A stretch of 64,000 nt of DNA. It comes from Sipunculus nudus. Its lineage: Eukaryota > Annelida > Sipuncula > Golfingiida > Sipunculidae. A program made the translations under genes and the position numbers. Positions 35,290-48,159 of the stretch are shown here, in pieces. Position 1 is the stretch's first letter; each line of letters begins with the position of its first letter. Under the pieces are notes generated by a model. It did no database searches. It saw nothing but the letters and a program-made list of their open reading frames with translations, and was not told where the DNA came from. The DNA is taken from the NCBI GenBank assembly GCA_026874595.1, contig CM049306.1, forward strand, positions 4,852,019 to 4,916,018, in the 5' to 3' direction.

Positions 35290-38200
35290 ACAGTGTGTTG
35301 TATACATTTCATTTCAAGTGAGAAAACTTTTTTTAAAGTGTGCATGCGATTTTAAAAAAATTTGTCTTTTTGTAGATTAAATTATCAGATTGTGCCTCAT
35401 CTCCTACGGGATGGGCGAAATTGAACCACAATTCATTCTGTGGGTTACTTCCTGAGCCACAGGATGGTGAAAACTCTGGAGAGGTACATTTCGTTTCAAT
35501 TGAGATATCTTTTTTCAAAGTTTGCCTTTTTAAATATATAGCAATACATAAATACTAAATAGCAATACCAAATATCAGGCTGTGCCTCATTGCCTACGGG
35601 ATAGTCGATATTAAGAGACGCCTCATTCAGTAACTATACTCATCAGCTAAATACCTGTGAAAACTCTGGAGAGGTGTTCGTTTCAAGTGAGATATCTTTT
35701 TTCAAAGTATGCATATTATTTGAAAGATATATTTAATAAAACATTGAACAAATTATCAGGCTGTGCCACATCTCCTACGGGATGGGCAATATTAAACCAC
35801 ACCTCAATCTGTAGATAACTCCCTTGGAAAAATTACTGGAGAGGTACATTGCGTTTCCAGTGAGATATCTTTTTTCAAAGTTTGCCATTTTTTTTAATTA
35901 TATAGTATTACATTTAACCAAACATTAGGCTGTGCCTCATTGCCTACGGAATTGTCAATACTAAGAGACGCTTCATTCAGTAGGTATACGCCTCAGCTAA
36001 ATACCTGTGAAAACTCTGGGGAGGTACATTTCGTTTCAAGTGAGATATCTTTTTTCAATGTTTGCCATTTTTAAAAAATATATATAGTAATACATTTAAC
36101 CAAATATCAGGCTGTGCCTCATTGACTACGGGATAGTCAATACTAAGAGGCGCCTCATTCAGTAGCTATACCCCTCATCTAAATACCTGTGAAAACTCTG
36201 GAGAGGTACATTTCGTTTCATGTGAGTTATCTTATTCAAAGTTTGACTTTTTTTAAATATATAGTAATACATTTAACCAAATATCAGACTGTGCCTCATT
36301 GCCTACGGGATAGTCATTATTAAGAGACGCCTCATTCAGTAACTATACTCATCAGCTAAATACCTGTGAAAACTCTGGGGAGGTACATTTCGTTTCAAGT
36401 GAGATATCTTTTTACAATATTTGCCATTTTTAAAAAAATATATATAGTAATACATTGAACAAATTATCAGGCTGTGCCTCATCTCCTACGGGATGGGCGA
36501 AATTTAAGCACACGTCAATCTGTAGATAACGTCCTGGGCTACAGGATGCTGAAAACTCTGGAGAGGTACATTTCGTTTCAAGTGAGATATCTTTTTTCAA
36601 AGTGTGCATAGTATTTGAAATATATATATAGTAATACATTGAACAAATTATCAGGCTGTGCCTCATTGCCTACGGGATGGGCGAAATTAAACCACACGTC
36701 AATCTGTAGATAACTCCATGGGCTACAGGATGAGGAAATTACTGGAGAGGTACATTTCGTTTCAAGTGAGATATCTTTTTTTCAAAGTGTGCATAGTATT
36801 TGAAATATACATATATATTGTAATACATTGAACAAATTTTCAGACTGTGCCTTACTCCTACGGGATGGGCGAAATTAAACCACACGTCAATCTGTAGATA
36901 ACTCCATGGGCTACAGGAAGGTGAAATTACTGGAGAGGTACATTGCGTTTCAAGTGAGATATCTTTTTTCAAAATGTACATAGTATTTGAAACATATATA
37001 TAGCAATACATTGAACAAATTATCAGGCTGTGCCTCTTCTCCTACAGGATAAGCAAAATTAAACCAGACGTCAATATGTAGATTTCTTCCTGGGCTACAG
37101 GATGGTGAAAACTCTGGAGAGGTACATTTCGTTTCAAGTGAGATATCTTTTTTCAAAGTGTGCATAGTATTTGAAATATATATATATAGTAATACATTGA
37201 ACAAATTATCAGGCTGTGCCTCATTGCCTACGGGATGGGCGAAATTAAACCACACGTCAATCTGTAGATAACTCCATGGGCTACAGGATGAGGAAATTAC
37301 TGCAGAGGTACATTTCGTTTCAAGTGAGATATCTTTTTTCAAAGTTTGCCATTTAAAATAAAATATAAAGTAATACATTTAAACAAATATCAGGCTGTGC
37401 CTCATTGCCTACAGGATAGTCAATACTAAAAGAAGTCTCATTCAGTAGCTATATGCCTCAGCTAAATACCTGTGAAAACTCTGGAGAGGTACATTTCGTT
37501 TCAAGTGAGATATCTTTTTTCAAAGTGTGCATAGTATTTGAAATATATATATAGTAATACATTGAACAAATTATCAGGCTATGCCTCATTGCCTACGGGA
37601 TGGGCGAAATTAAACCACACGTCAATCTGTAGATAACTCCATGGGCTACAGTATGGTGAAAACTCGAGACAGGTACATTGCGTTTCAAGTGAGATATCTT
37701 TTTTCAAAGCTTGCCATTTAAAAAAAAATATATAGTAATACATTTAACCAAATATCAGGCTGTGTCTCCTCTCCGACGGGATGGGCGAAATTAAACCACA
37801 CGTCAATCTGTAGATAACTTCCTGGGGTACAGGATGAAGAAAACTCTGGAGAGGTACATTTCGTTTCAAGTGAGATATCTTTTTTCAAAGTATGCATGGT
37901 ATTTATAATATCCATAGAGTAATACATAGTACAAATTATCAGGCTGTGCCTCATCCCCTACGGAATGTATTAAATTAAACCACATCTCAGTCTGTAGATA
38001 TCTTCCCTGGGTACAGGATGGTGAAAAATCTGCAGAGGTACATTTCGTTTCAAGTGAGATAACCAATCTCAGTCTGTAGATATCTTCCTGGGGTACAGGA
38101 TGGTGAAAACTCTGGAGAGGTACATTTCGTTTCAAGTGAGATATCATTTTTCAAAGTATGCATAGTATTTGAAATATGCATATAGTAATACATTGTACAA

Positions 38201-40736
38201 ATTTTCAGGCTGTGCCTCATCCCCTACGGAATGTATTAAATTAAACCACATCTCAGTCTGTAGATATCTTCCTGGGTTACAGGATGGTGAAAAATCTGCA
38301 GAGGTACATTTCGTTTCAAGTGAGATAACCACATCTCAGTCTGTAGATATCTTCCTGGGGTACAGGATGAAGAAAACTCTGGAGAGGTACATTTCGTTTC
38401 AAGTGAGATATCTTTTTTCAAAGTACGCATAGTATTTGAAAATGAATATAGTAATATATTGTACATATTATCAGGCTGTGCCTCAACCCTGCGCATGCGG
38501 GATGAACTAAATTAAACCACATCTCAGTCTGTAGATATCTTCCTGCTGTACAGGATGGTGAAAACTCTGGAGAGGTACATTTCGTTTCAAGTGAGATATC
38601 TTTTTTCAAAGTATGCATAGTATTTGAAATATGCATATAGTAATACATTGTACAAATTATCAGGCTGTGCCTCATCCCCTACGGGATGAACTAAATTAAA
38701 CCACACGTCAATCTGTAGATAACTTCCTGGGGTACAGGATGGTGAAAACTCTGGAGAGGTACATTTCGTTTCAAGTGAGATATCTTTTTTTCAAAGTATG
38801 CATAGTATTTGAAATATGCATATAGTAATACATTGTACAAATTATCAGGCTGTGCCTCATCCCCTACGGGATGAACTAAATTAAACCACACGTCAATCTG
38901 TAGATAACTTCCTGGGGTACAGGATGGTGAAAACTCTAGAGAGGTACATTTCGTTTCAAGTGAGATATCTTTTTTTCAAAGTATGCATAGTATTTGAAAT
39001 ATGCATATAGTAATACATTGTACAAATTATCAGGCTGTGCCTCATCCCCTACGGGATGAACTAAATTAAACCACACGTCAATCTGTAGATAACTTCCTGG
39101 GGTACAGGATGGTGAAAACTCTGGAGAGGTACATTTCGTTTCAAGTGAGATATCTTTTTTTCAAAGTATGCATAGTATTTAAAATATGCATATAGTATTA
39201 CATTGTACAAATTATCAGACTGTGCCTCATCCCCTACGGGATGAACTAAATTTAACCACACGTCAATCTGTAGATAACTTCCTGGGGTACAGGATGGTGA
39301 AAACTCTGGGATGAACTAAATTAAACCACACGTCAATCTGTAGATAACTTCCTGGGGTACAGGATGGTGAAAACTCTGGAGAGGTACATTTCGTTTCAAG
39401 TGAGATATCTTTTTTCAAAGTATGCATGGTATTTATAATATCCATAGAGTAATACATTGTACAAATTATCAGGCTGTGCCTCATCGCCTACGGGATGAAC
39501 TAAATTAAACCACATCTCAGTCTGTAGATATCTTCCTGGGGTACAGGATGGTGAAAACTCTGGAGAGGTACATTGCATTTCAAGTGAGATATCTTTTTTC
39601 AAAGTATGCATGGTATTTATAATATCCATAGAGTAATACATTGTACAAATTATCAGGCTGTGCCTCATCCCCTACGGAATGAACTAAATTGAACCACACC
39701 TCAGTCTGTAGATATATTCCTCGGATACAGGATGGTGAAAACATTGGAGAGGTACATTTCGTTTAAAATGAGATATTTTTTTTCAAAGTTTGCCCTTTAA
39801 AAAAATATATATATAGTAATACATCAAACCAAATATCAGGCTGTGCCTCATTGCCTGCGGGAAGGTCAATATCAAGAAACGCCTCATTCTATAATTATGC
39901 ACCTTAGCTAAATCGTGATGAAAATTCTGGAGAGGTACATTTCGTTGCAAGTGAGATATCTGTTTTCAAAGTATGCATGGTATTTATAATATCCATAGAG
40001 TAATACATTGTACAAATTATCAGGCTGTGCCTCATCCCCTATGGGATGAACTAAATTAAACCACACGTCAATCTGTAGATAACTTCCTGGGGTACAGGAT
40101 GGTGAAAACTCTGGAGAGGTACATTTCGTTTCAAGTGAGATATCTTTTTTCAAAGTATGCATGGTATTTATAATATCCATAGAGTAACACATTGTACAAA
40201 GTATCAGGCTGTGCCTCATCCCCTACGGGATGAACTAAATTTAACCACACGTCAATCTGTAGATAACTTCGTGGGGTACAGGATGGTGAAAACTCTGGAG
40301 AGGTACATTTCGTTTCAAGTGAGATATCTTTTTTCAAAGTACGCATAGTATTTGAAAATGAATATAGTAATACATTGAACAAATTGTCAGGCTGTGTCTC
40401 ATCCCGCACGGGATGGGCGAAATTAAATCTCACCTCAAACTGTAGATAACTTCCTGGGCCACAGGATGGTGAAAACTCTGGAGAGGTACATTTCCTCTAC
40501 ATGATGGTCAACATTCTGTGACCCTGTAAGTGCGATATCTTTTTCCTAAGTGTGCATATTATTTACAATATATATATATATAAATACATTGAACAAATTG
40601 TGAGGCTGTGCCTCATCCCGTACGGAAGGGATGCATAATTTTAAAGCTATACTCATAAGGTTGATCCTTGGGGAAAACCCTGAAGTGGTAGATTTCCTTT
40701 CAATTGAGATTTTTTTTCAAATTGTGCAGGCGATTG

Positions 40737-40804
<68 letters not shown>

Positions 40805-40940
40805 TACAAATTATTAGGCTGTGCCCCATGTCCTATGGGATGAGCGATATTAAAGCACACCTCATTCTGTAGATAACCTCCTTGGCTACAGGATGGTGAA
40901 AATTCTGGAGGGGTAAATTTCAATTTATCCGAAATATCGT
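35290..40940. repeat. Satellite array of about 186-bp units (about 28-30 copies)
   Basis: Head-to-tail units each with CAGGCTGTGCCTCAT, CTACGGGATGGGCGAAATTA, CTGTAGATAACT, GGATGGTGAAAACTCTGGAG, AGGTACATTTCGTTTCAAGT and GAGATATCTTTTTTCAAAGT. Two unit types are mixed: the common one above, and a variant whose middle reads AGTCAATACTAAGAGACGCC / CAGCTAAATACCTGTGAAAA. Around 38040-38345 short sub-units are inserted, and at about 39300 one unit is internally deleted. The long minus-strand open frames (KKDISLETKCTSPEF...) are repeat translations, not genes. Related units in inverted and direct orientation occur at 48160-48990. Confidence 0.93.
40739..40801. repeat. (TA)n microsatellite inside the last satellite units
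   Basis: About 62 bp of TA within a degenerate satellite unit; each satellite unit has a short ATATATAT stretch at this point, so this is a local expansion. Confidence 0.95.
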
Positions 40941-40944
40941 TCAT

Positions 40945-42666
40945 CTAAATTATCACTACCATACCTAAGACTCTTTGGATAAATAATTGCAGGAAAGAAA
41001 ATTGGTCATTTCGCGTAATTGCGGGGTTGCTTTAAAGAAGATTCATTCGTTTTTATTAGCTTTATATGTGGGAAAATGACATTTCGAATCATGCCAGATA
41101 TCGTTCATGATATACGCTTTGGAAGATGAAGAGCAAAGGGTCATGAATACTGGGTAATTTTGGTTTCCTTAATTGGTCCGTATAGTTCAAATTCCTCGGT
41201 ATTGTCATAAGCAGGCTGCAGCTCACTGTGTAGTTATCCTTGACACCTTAATTTTTTAAAATGTTTATTGACAATAATAAGTGAGGACTAGGGTATGCTG
41301 CTGACTAAATTACTAGTTGGCAGTCATTAGGACCATAAGCTTCACCTCCGTCTGAGTTTGTCAGTTACGTACTTGAGAATTTCTGTTAATATTACATTTT
41401 TTGTACATGGAAAATAATTAAGAGTAATGCAGGAGTGAGGAGAGAGATCTGATTAAAATATAGATTTCTGTTATGTGACTGTCACATGCGTGTAGGCCTA
41501 CAGTTTAAAGCAGAAAATTAGAATAGGGCTTCTCCGATATATTTTTTAACCATTTCGTCAAAACAGTAGATCAGCAAATTACTCTTAATTCTGATCAATA
41601 TTTTTGACATATCATCCGGAGAATTGCTATAAAATTTTACTTATATATATGGAAACGCAATACAAAGAGATACTATATTCGTTTATAAAGCAGTTGCAAG
41701 CAATTTTAATAAACAATCATATTTACTAGTATACTGTTTTATTTTAGAATCAGGCTTCTTTTGTAGGTTTAAATTGCCAAGTAAGTAGATTGTATTTAAT
41801 TCAGACTGCCTCTGGGGTACGTCCACGACGCCCGGGTAAACCATTTAGGCCTGGAGTGAAAATCTAATATCTCCTTGCTATTTGGTACACTAGGGAGTAC
41901 ATTTTCTTCATTCAAAGGATTTACTGGCTTCACTTAATCCATGTTAAAAGATATGCTTTGTGTTTCGGAAGCATGTTTTTGATTGGCAAATCTCCGGGCT
42001 GGAACAATCAGATGAAAACTACTTTATTACGAATAAGGAAAGTCTGCAGTTTGTTCAGGCGACAATTGTGCGACACCCCTCCACACTGCACATAAAAGCT
42101 TGGTGTCTACTTCAGACACCTAAATATTGTGTGTTAAATATATACTATGTTCGTGCGACCGGCCGTAAACTGGACACTTGGTATGAGTAATAGGAAGAAA
42201 GTTTACTTGTATTGTTGAGACTTGCCGGAAATCTGCGACTTTCGACAAGCATATTAGCCAGCTACGTTTGTTTGCTCATTGCCGGGGATCTTCATTTTCG
42301 GCAAGCATGTTGGTCAGTTGCGCATGTCATGTCTGTTTGTTTGTCTGTCTGCACTCTGTAGGCCACATTTTTGCAGCAATCGCTTTGCAACTTAAAACGT
42401 TGATGGACAAAAAACAGTTCTAGGACACCGTTGAGCTGTAATACTTCTGATGTCATCAAAATTTCCCATTTATTCTTAAATAATTTTCATTTTGTTATTT
42501 GTATTCATTAGCAATTAGATGATAAAGTTATTTGCTTATTCGTGTTTTTTGGATCAATGAACAGCTGAGTGATTTTCGCCATTAAGACAGCATCCAAATA
42601 TTTCAATTATTAAATATATCTTTTCTTTATTAATCTCCCTCCCAGCACTCTCTTTCTCTCTCTTCC

Positions 42667-42720
<54 letters not shown>

Positions 42721-43770
42721 ATTAAGAAATTAAGAACTATAAGTTTCATAATACCCATCAACCGCCAACCAAATATTGCCGCCCCCCTCCCCCTCCCACC
42801 CACGCCCCTCAAAGTTCAGGAATTTCTGGATGGCCAGCTGTACTTTCAGCCATGATGACTTGCAGCGTGTGTCTGTGTCCATCATCTTGTCGCCGCCCGT
42901 TATCAAAGCTGACACACCTTATCTTAAGTTCCCGCATAGAATGACTATTAACTAAGCATCTGTCAGTAGTTCGTCCCATGTTGTTCCCATACAGTGACCC
43001 TGGGGCAATATAATTAATCATGTCTGTCTTATTACATGAAAAACACGAAACACGAAACTTGGCCCTATGTTCCAAGCGAGCATGAGAATCACTCATTGAC
43101 AAAAAGAGCTAAAACTCTGTTAGGCCAAAAATTAAAAAAATAAAAGGTATGTTCCTCAGGCACCGTCCGCGTCAAGTTTAACCCCCCCCCCCCCCCCCCC
43201 CCCCCCCACGTCAACAATGTTTATTCTGATTTTCATCTTTCAAGAAGATAAAATAATACAATTTTGATAAGATTTCCTTTGTTATGTAGTGCTTTTATCT
43301 CTTTGGCAAAAAAATGTTATCTTCATGCTTTTCCGTGATAATATGACCTTTTTATCGAAACATACAAAAATAAAATACCGCCCGCTCCCACTGATTCCTG
43401 AACGAAAGTGCCAAACCATACCTTTTTTTGGCCTTAGTGTGGTATTTTAAAGCAAAAGTTGGCTCTGTGGGAGTTAATTAACACCAGCATAAGTGATAAG
43501 AGCTGTATTAATAATGGCTCTCTGGCCTAGGCAAATGAAATAAACATTCAGTAATCTGGTATGAATGTATTACATTACGGGTATCATTAAAGGATATCAA
43601 GCCGGTCAACAAAGAGATCATGACACAACTTTCTAAGATACGGTACCTTATTTAAAAAAAAATAAATAACGGGAATATTTTGCGGTTTACTGCTGATTAT
43701 CTGTGATTTCGGGGACTGGAGCAAAAAAAAAGACTTGACTTAGCTGCTTTCTGAAGACGTTTCAGAGCGC
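40945..43770. other. Sequence without confident genes
   Basis: Contains a local duplication near 42215-42330 (ACTTGCCGGAAATCT... and CGGCAAGCATGTTGG-type sentences), a compound (TA)n(GA)n tract at about 42667-42718 and a 26-nt poly(C) tract at 43182-43207. Open frames at 41960-42190 and 42809-43102 have no recognisable motif. Confidence 0.4.
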
Positions 43771-43773
43771 AAC

Positions 43774-43803
43774 ATGGCAGGCCTGGGCTTTTTTCAGCCA
43801 CTG
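43774..43803 (+). CDS. Possible first coding exon of a small unknown gene
   Basis: ATG GCA GGC reads MAGLGFFQPL (10 codons) and stops at a plausible donor, CTG|GTAAAT (43804). With the block at 44053-44175 it gives a 50-residue protein in phase 0. No homologue recognised; weak on its own. Confidence 0.25.
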
Positions 43804-44052
43804 GTAAATTTAGCTTTACCTACAGGGCACAAATATATATTTCTTTTTCTTTAAATTGCAGATCGTTACTATATTTCATTTTTCCATTTACCGAGATAAC
43901 ATTCTCTATCCGTTACGAAAACATTCATAGCTTACATTACGTCTGTGTTTATTAAGCCTATGCATAGTTTACTATTTCCGCCCTTGAATTTTAGTTTATT
44001 TGCTGCTATACATGCTACGTACCATTTTTAAAGATGTCATGTTAATTTTCAG

Positions 44053-44175
44053 AATGGCAGCCGGACGGTTCCTGGAGGAGGTGATACTGAAGGAATGCCC
44101 CATTTAACTTGTAATGGATGTGTCCGGGGAGGAGCACAAAGTAGTTCAGGATATGTGCTTATCCACAGAATATGA
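44053..44175 (+). CDS. Possible second coding exon of the small unknown gene
   Basis: Starts after an acceptor (AATTTTCAG at 44044-44052) and reads NGSRTVPGGGDTEGMPHLTC onward to TGA at 44173-44175 (40 residues, two cysteines). An alternative frame gives MAAGRFLEEVILKECPI from the ATG at 44055. I cannot say which, if either, is used. A polyadenylation signal AATAAA at 44955-44960, followed by a GTGTGTTCTTT stretch, supports a transcript ending near 44980. If so, 44176-44980 would be a 3' UTR containing the minisatellite at 44200-44770. Confidence 0.25.
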   Translation, partial: NGSRTVPGGGDTEGMPHLTCNGCVRGGAQSSSGYVLIHRI

Positions 44176-44199
44176 AAGAAGGGATATCAAATGATTTGT

Positions 44200-44770
44200 A
44201 TAGATAAGCGTATATCTTCAGCACATATTCTGAAATGGCAACAGGTGAAGCTCGGAATAGTTAATACACTTTAAAATCTGCAAGTGTTCTAATATGGCCA
44301 CAAGGAGACGCTCGGTATATGTAAGACGCTAAATGTTCTGCAAAAGTTCTGATATGGCCGCAAGGATGCTCAGAATAGTTAGTACATGTTCTGATATGGC
44401 CACAAGGTGAGGCTCAGAATAGTTAATGCTTGCTCTGGTATATCAACAATATGTTGTTCGGAATAGTTAATACATGTTCTGATATGGCCACAATGTGACG
44501 CTTGGAATAGTTAATACTTAAGACCTAATGTTCTGCACACGTTCTGTTATGACCACAAGGTGACCCTCGGAATTGTTGCAACATGTTCTGATATGGCTTC
44601 AAGGTGACACTCGGAATAGTTAACACATTAAATGTTCTGCACGTTCTGTAATTTATTCATGTTCTGATATGGCCATAAGGTGACGCTCGGATAGCGAATA
44701 CACTAAATGTTCTGAACATGTCCGGATATGGCAACAAGGTGGCGCTTGGAATATTCAATACACTACATAC
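44200..44770. repeat. Degenerate minisatellite, 40-60-bp units
   Basis: About ten imperfect units built on GTTCTGATATGGCCACAAGG, TGACGCTCGGAATAGTTAAT and ACTAAATGTTCTGCA, with variable unit length. Lies just before an AATAAA. Confidence 0.8.
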
Positions 44771-44954
44771 GCTAACCTTTATGTATGCATTTTCTCATAG
44801 TTCAAACCTTTATCTGGCAGTAAAGCAGAATACATCAATTTAATTACTTTTATGTCTTAACAGATTTAGGTGACTGTCAAAGGTATTTAAATCAGTAAGC
44901 TGTGACAACTATTTGAGGAACTTTTGTTATAAATATGGATATATGTAACTGTTT

Positions 44955-44960
44955 AATAAA
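44955..44960 (+). promoter_or_regulatory. Polyadenylation signal AATAAA with GT-rich downstream element
   Basis: AATAAA followed about 20 bp later by GTGTGTTCTTTCG. Canonical arrangement, but the transcript is unproven. Confidence 0.35.
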
Positions 44961-45129
44961 GACGTTAATTACTCAAGTGTGTTCTTTCGTTTACCAGTTC
45001 TTGTTGTAAACCTGACTAACATTCGACTATATTATCATTCCGATAAAATTAATCAGCTTGATATGATCTCTCCAAGTGAACTAGTTTAAAAGACAATTAT
45101 GCCATATTGTGGAAATATTATTTATTGTA

Positions 45130-45690
45130 ATACAGTTACATAAAACAGTATGATATAGCCTACCGTGGTGCTCTCTAATAAAACAAGGCCTACAGGCCTA
45201 ATGCGAACCTGTGCATTTGGAAATACATCAGGTATAATGCTTCAATACTGGCCCATTACTTTTCAAGTGTATGAACAATGCAAGTACTAAACATTTTGAA
45301 TAAGAAACAATTACACAAACATCACTGCTGAAATTCTGGCATTGGTGCACACAACATAAAAATGATTGTAATTGGCACCACCAGCCTTGTATACAACAAA
45401 GCTATCAGAGATATATACATATGCCCAATTTCAGACTGATATATCAAACCCCTCCTGAGAAATAAGCAGGGACACACATTGTGCAAAAATTATTGTTGGT
45501 GGCACCACCAGTCTTGTATATGACAAAGCTATTCGATATGGTATAACTATGCCCAATTTCAGGCTGATTATATCAAATTCCTCTGTAGAAATAAGGAGGC
45601 ACATACATTGTGCAAAAGTCATTGTAGGTGGCGACACCTGTCTTGTGAACGAAAAAGCCATCAAAGACACATAGACAGGCCAAAATATCA
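45130..45690. repeat. Interspersed repeat (second copy of the 32170-32630 family)
   Basis: Shares ACAAGGCCTACAGGCCTAAT, TACTTTTCAAGT and AAGTACTAAACATTTTGAA with 32170-32360, then about 120-bp sentences containing GGC(A/G)(C/A)CACCAGTCTTGT. Related sentences recur at 53640-53930. Confidence 0.55.
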
Positions 45691-45729
45691 GGCCACTACA
45701 TTAAACTTACCTTGAGTCTGATGCATGGG

Positions 45730-46060
45730 GCTGACCAGCCTTAGGTGAGAAAGGCAGTTGCCCCAAGTGAACTGTGACAAATTGCTAGCTCAGGCTACTG
45801 CGCTGAGTGAACTCATAACCTGCACCTGGCTAGATTGAGTGAACTTTTGACCTGTACCTGGCTGCACTGAGTGAACTCTTGACCTATTGCATAATCTGAC
45901 ACAGTGGGCAGTCTGCCAGTGCTATAAATAGAACACAGCTACTGCATTGAGTGAACCCCATGACCTATACCTGGCTGCACTGAGTGAACTCTTGACCGGT
46001 TACCTAATCTGATACAGTTGGCAGTCTGCTAAAGCTATAAATAGATCCAGACTGACCTTT
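45730..46060. repeat. Local tandem duplication, about 130 bp
   Basis: ACCTGGCTGCACTGAGTGAA, CTCTTGACC and GGCAGTCTGCCA/TGCTATAAATAGA each occur twice or more. Not further classified. Confidence 0.7.
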
Positions 46061-46239
46061 GGCCTGTTGCCAAATCTGAAATAGTAGCCACATCATTGCA
46101 TAAGCTCACAGATTGGCTCCACATGCAGCCCTGAGGGGCATGACACCCATGAGTACGCTCTCGAGGCAGCGGAAATCTTGCGCTTCTAAAGAAGCAACTG
46201 ATTTTCACGCTGCCAGCTTTGACCGTTTTTTTATATATT

Positions 46240-46463
46240 TAGACACCAGATGGCGGTTCGTTGTCCACTGAAATAAACGTGCGTATGATGTGACAAGCAG
46301 CCAATCAGATGCCAATAAACAAACACTCCAGGCATCCTGGCTCCGCCCATTGCTGCGCTTCAAGCGCCGCTTGATGGGTTTCCGGTCGAATTTAAATTGC
46401 TCCCTCTGCATTCTCGGATCATCGACTATGACATTATGACATTATGACTGTGTTAGCGTAGCC
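46240..46463 (+). promoter_or_regulatory. Possible promoter island
   Basis: Repeat-free, GC-richer stretch with AGCCAATCAG (CCAAT box, about 46299), GGCTCCGCCCATTG (GC box-like, about 46339) and no TATA close to the proposed ATG. Further CCAAT cores (ATGATTGGCT at 46674, CTGATTGGAC at 46729) lie on the other side of the coding-like block, so a bidirectional arrangement is possible. Confidence 0.3.
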
Positions 46464-46502
46464 ATGTATCTGTTGTCTGCAGAACTGAAACCAGCCAGCG
46501 AG
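46464..46502 (+). CDS. Possible first coding exon, unknown small gene
   Basis: ATG at 46464 reads MYLLSAELKPASE and stops before GTGTGC. Joins 46546-46671 in phase 0. The implied intron (46503-46545) is only 43 bp, unusually short for a mollusc, so the join is doubtful. Confidence 0.25.
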
Positions 46503-46545
46503 GTGTGCACGCAGCCTTTGTTGTTACGTTTCGTTTGAATTACAG

Positions 46546-46671
46546 CTCACCGCCCGAGCATCCTATGTGCCCAAGGCCCTGAGCAAACCACGTCAGGGGC
46601 AATTCTCTCTGAGCCTGTCGCCTGTTCAGACGGTTACGCTGGGGGATGAGCTGTCACTCAAAAAGAAATGA
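46546..46671 (+). CDS. Coding-like exon ending ...DELSLKKK stop
   Basis: Follows TTTGAATTACAG and reads LTARASYVPKALSKPRQ, then FSLSLSPVQTVTLGDELSLK, to TGA at 46669-46671. Codon use looks coding: GC-rich third positions (CTG, GTG, CCC, ACG) in an AT-rich region, and no repeat similarity. I do not recognise the protein. Whether its upstream exon is 46464-46502 or lies further away is open. Confidence 0.4.
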   Translation, partial: LTARASYVPKALSKPRQGQFSLSLSPVQTVTLGDELSLKKK

Positions 46672-46839
46672 ATATGATTGGCTCCGTGTATTCCTCGCTT
46701 GGCTTTGTCTTCCAGCACAAGGTCTCATCTGATTGGACAAAAATACAGTGCTCCCCTCTGGTGTTGCAATTCAGGATACGAGGTCATTACAAACAGCGCC
46801 TTACGATATAGGTAGTAGCCCTATAGGTAAAGCGCTGTG

Positions 46840-47945
46840 AAATATTAAACAATTTGGCTTGACCGTTTCGGAAAAGAAGATTTTAAACAGTTTTTTAGCT
46901 TTTTCTCTATAAAATCTAAGAAATTGCAGAGTTTCTCAGATGGCTAATTTTTTGCATTTAATTTCATGATGCTAGCTCCAGTCGTTGTAAAATATTAAAC
47001 AAATTAGCCTCAGTTGTGTCAGTCAAAAATGTTTTGCAGGTTTATAACTCATATAGGAAAATACAGAAAAATGGCTAAGTTAAGCTTCCCATAACTCGGC
47101 CAAAAATCACTGAACCAAAACCATTTGAACAATCTTGAATTATCAACATCTGAGGATAATTAATGTGTGAGATTTAAGAAATCTGCCCGGTGGTTTTTGA
47201 GAAGAAGATCTTTGTAGCCACTGAGCTAAACTGGGCTGTCATGGCATATGACTAAATTCAGCTTCCCATAACTCAGCCAAAAGTCACTGAACTGAGATCA
47301 TTTGAACAAAATTCAGAAAGCAGTACCCTTAGATCATTTCTGTGCCATATTAAACAATTTGGCCATATGGTTTCAGAGAAGAAGTTTTTTGTAGCCCTCA
47401 GTATGATACGGGCACTGATGACCCCCATACAAAAAAGGCTGATGCAGGTGGCGCCACCAATACCTCAATTTCAGATATGACTCATGTGACAAACATTCAC
47501 ATATAATTTGGTGATGATAGCTCCAGCCGTTTCTGAGATTGTAATTTAAGTATGCTTTTTTGGACAGATGACTAAGTTTAACTTCTTGTAACTCGGCCAA
47601 AAATTACCGAACTTAAACCATTCGAACAAACTTGAGAGAGATTGTTCCAGGGATCATTTCTGTAAAATATTGGACAATTTGGCTGAACAGTTTCAGAGAA
47701 GAAGATTTTTAAAGATTTTTAAGCTTTTTCCCTATAAAATCTAAGAAAATGCAGTTAGCCAAAAAATAAGCAAAATCCGATAGAGTTTTTTAGATGACTA
47801 ATTTTTTGCATAAAATTTTGTAATGCTAACTCATGCCGTTTTCAAGATAGTATGGGTTCACGTGCAGACGACGGACGACGGACGACGGCCGACGGACGCC
47901 GGACGACGCCACACCATCGCATAAGCTCACAGGTTCGCTAAAAAA
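46840..47945. repeat. AACAATTTGGCT-type interspersed repeat with (GGACGAC)n tail
   Basis: Three to four internal sentences of about 300 bp with AACAATTTGGC(T/C), TAACTCGGCCAAAAAT and GAGAAGAAG. Tail GACGACGGACGACGGACG... then CGCATAAGCTCACAGG and TTCGCTAAAAA (47857-47943). Same family as 33050-34345, which keeps the better hairpin. Confidence 0.65.
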
Positions 47946-48159
47946 ATTATAGGTTAGCAAATAGCACATCCTATGATCAAATTACAAAGATAAGACACAT
48001 AGCAGTTTTAAAGTTAACTAGGTTGAAGTAATTTGCCACAAAGTCTTTATCTGTTCACATGGCCTTTGAACTTTACCAACAGTCTTCTCTTCCTCTTCGG
48101 ATTTTCCGTCGTATAAATTCCACAAGACATTAGCTGAGGAAGATGGCTACAAAATGAGT

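Noticed and set aside
36430-40433. Minus-strand frames with KKDISLETKCTSPEF repeats as genes
   Set aside because: They are translations of the 186-bp satellite and change frame from unit to unit.
42809-43102. 97-aa minus-strand open frame
   Set aside because: No motif, no conserved splice layout, and its overlapping frame runs into a microsatellite edge.
44053-44106. MAAGRFLEEVILKECPI as a recognised protein end
   Set aside because: I could not connect it to a family; it is kept only as an alternative frame of a weak gene.
46205-46411. Minus-strand 68-aa open frame
   Set aside because: It overlaps the presumed promoter island and its coding sense comes largely from CCAAT and GC boxes.
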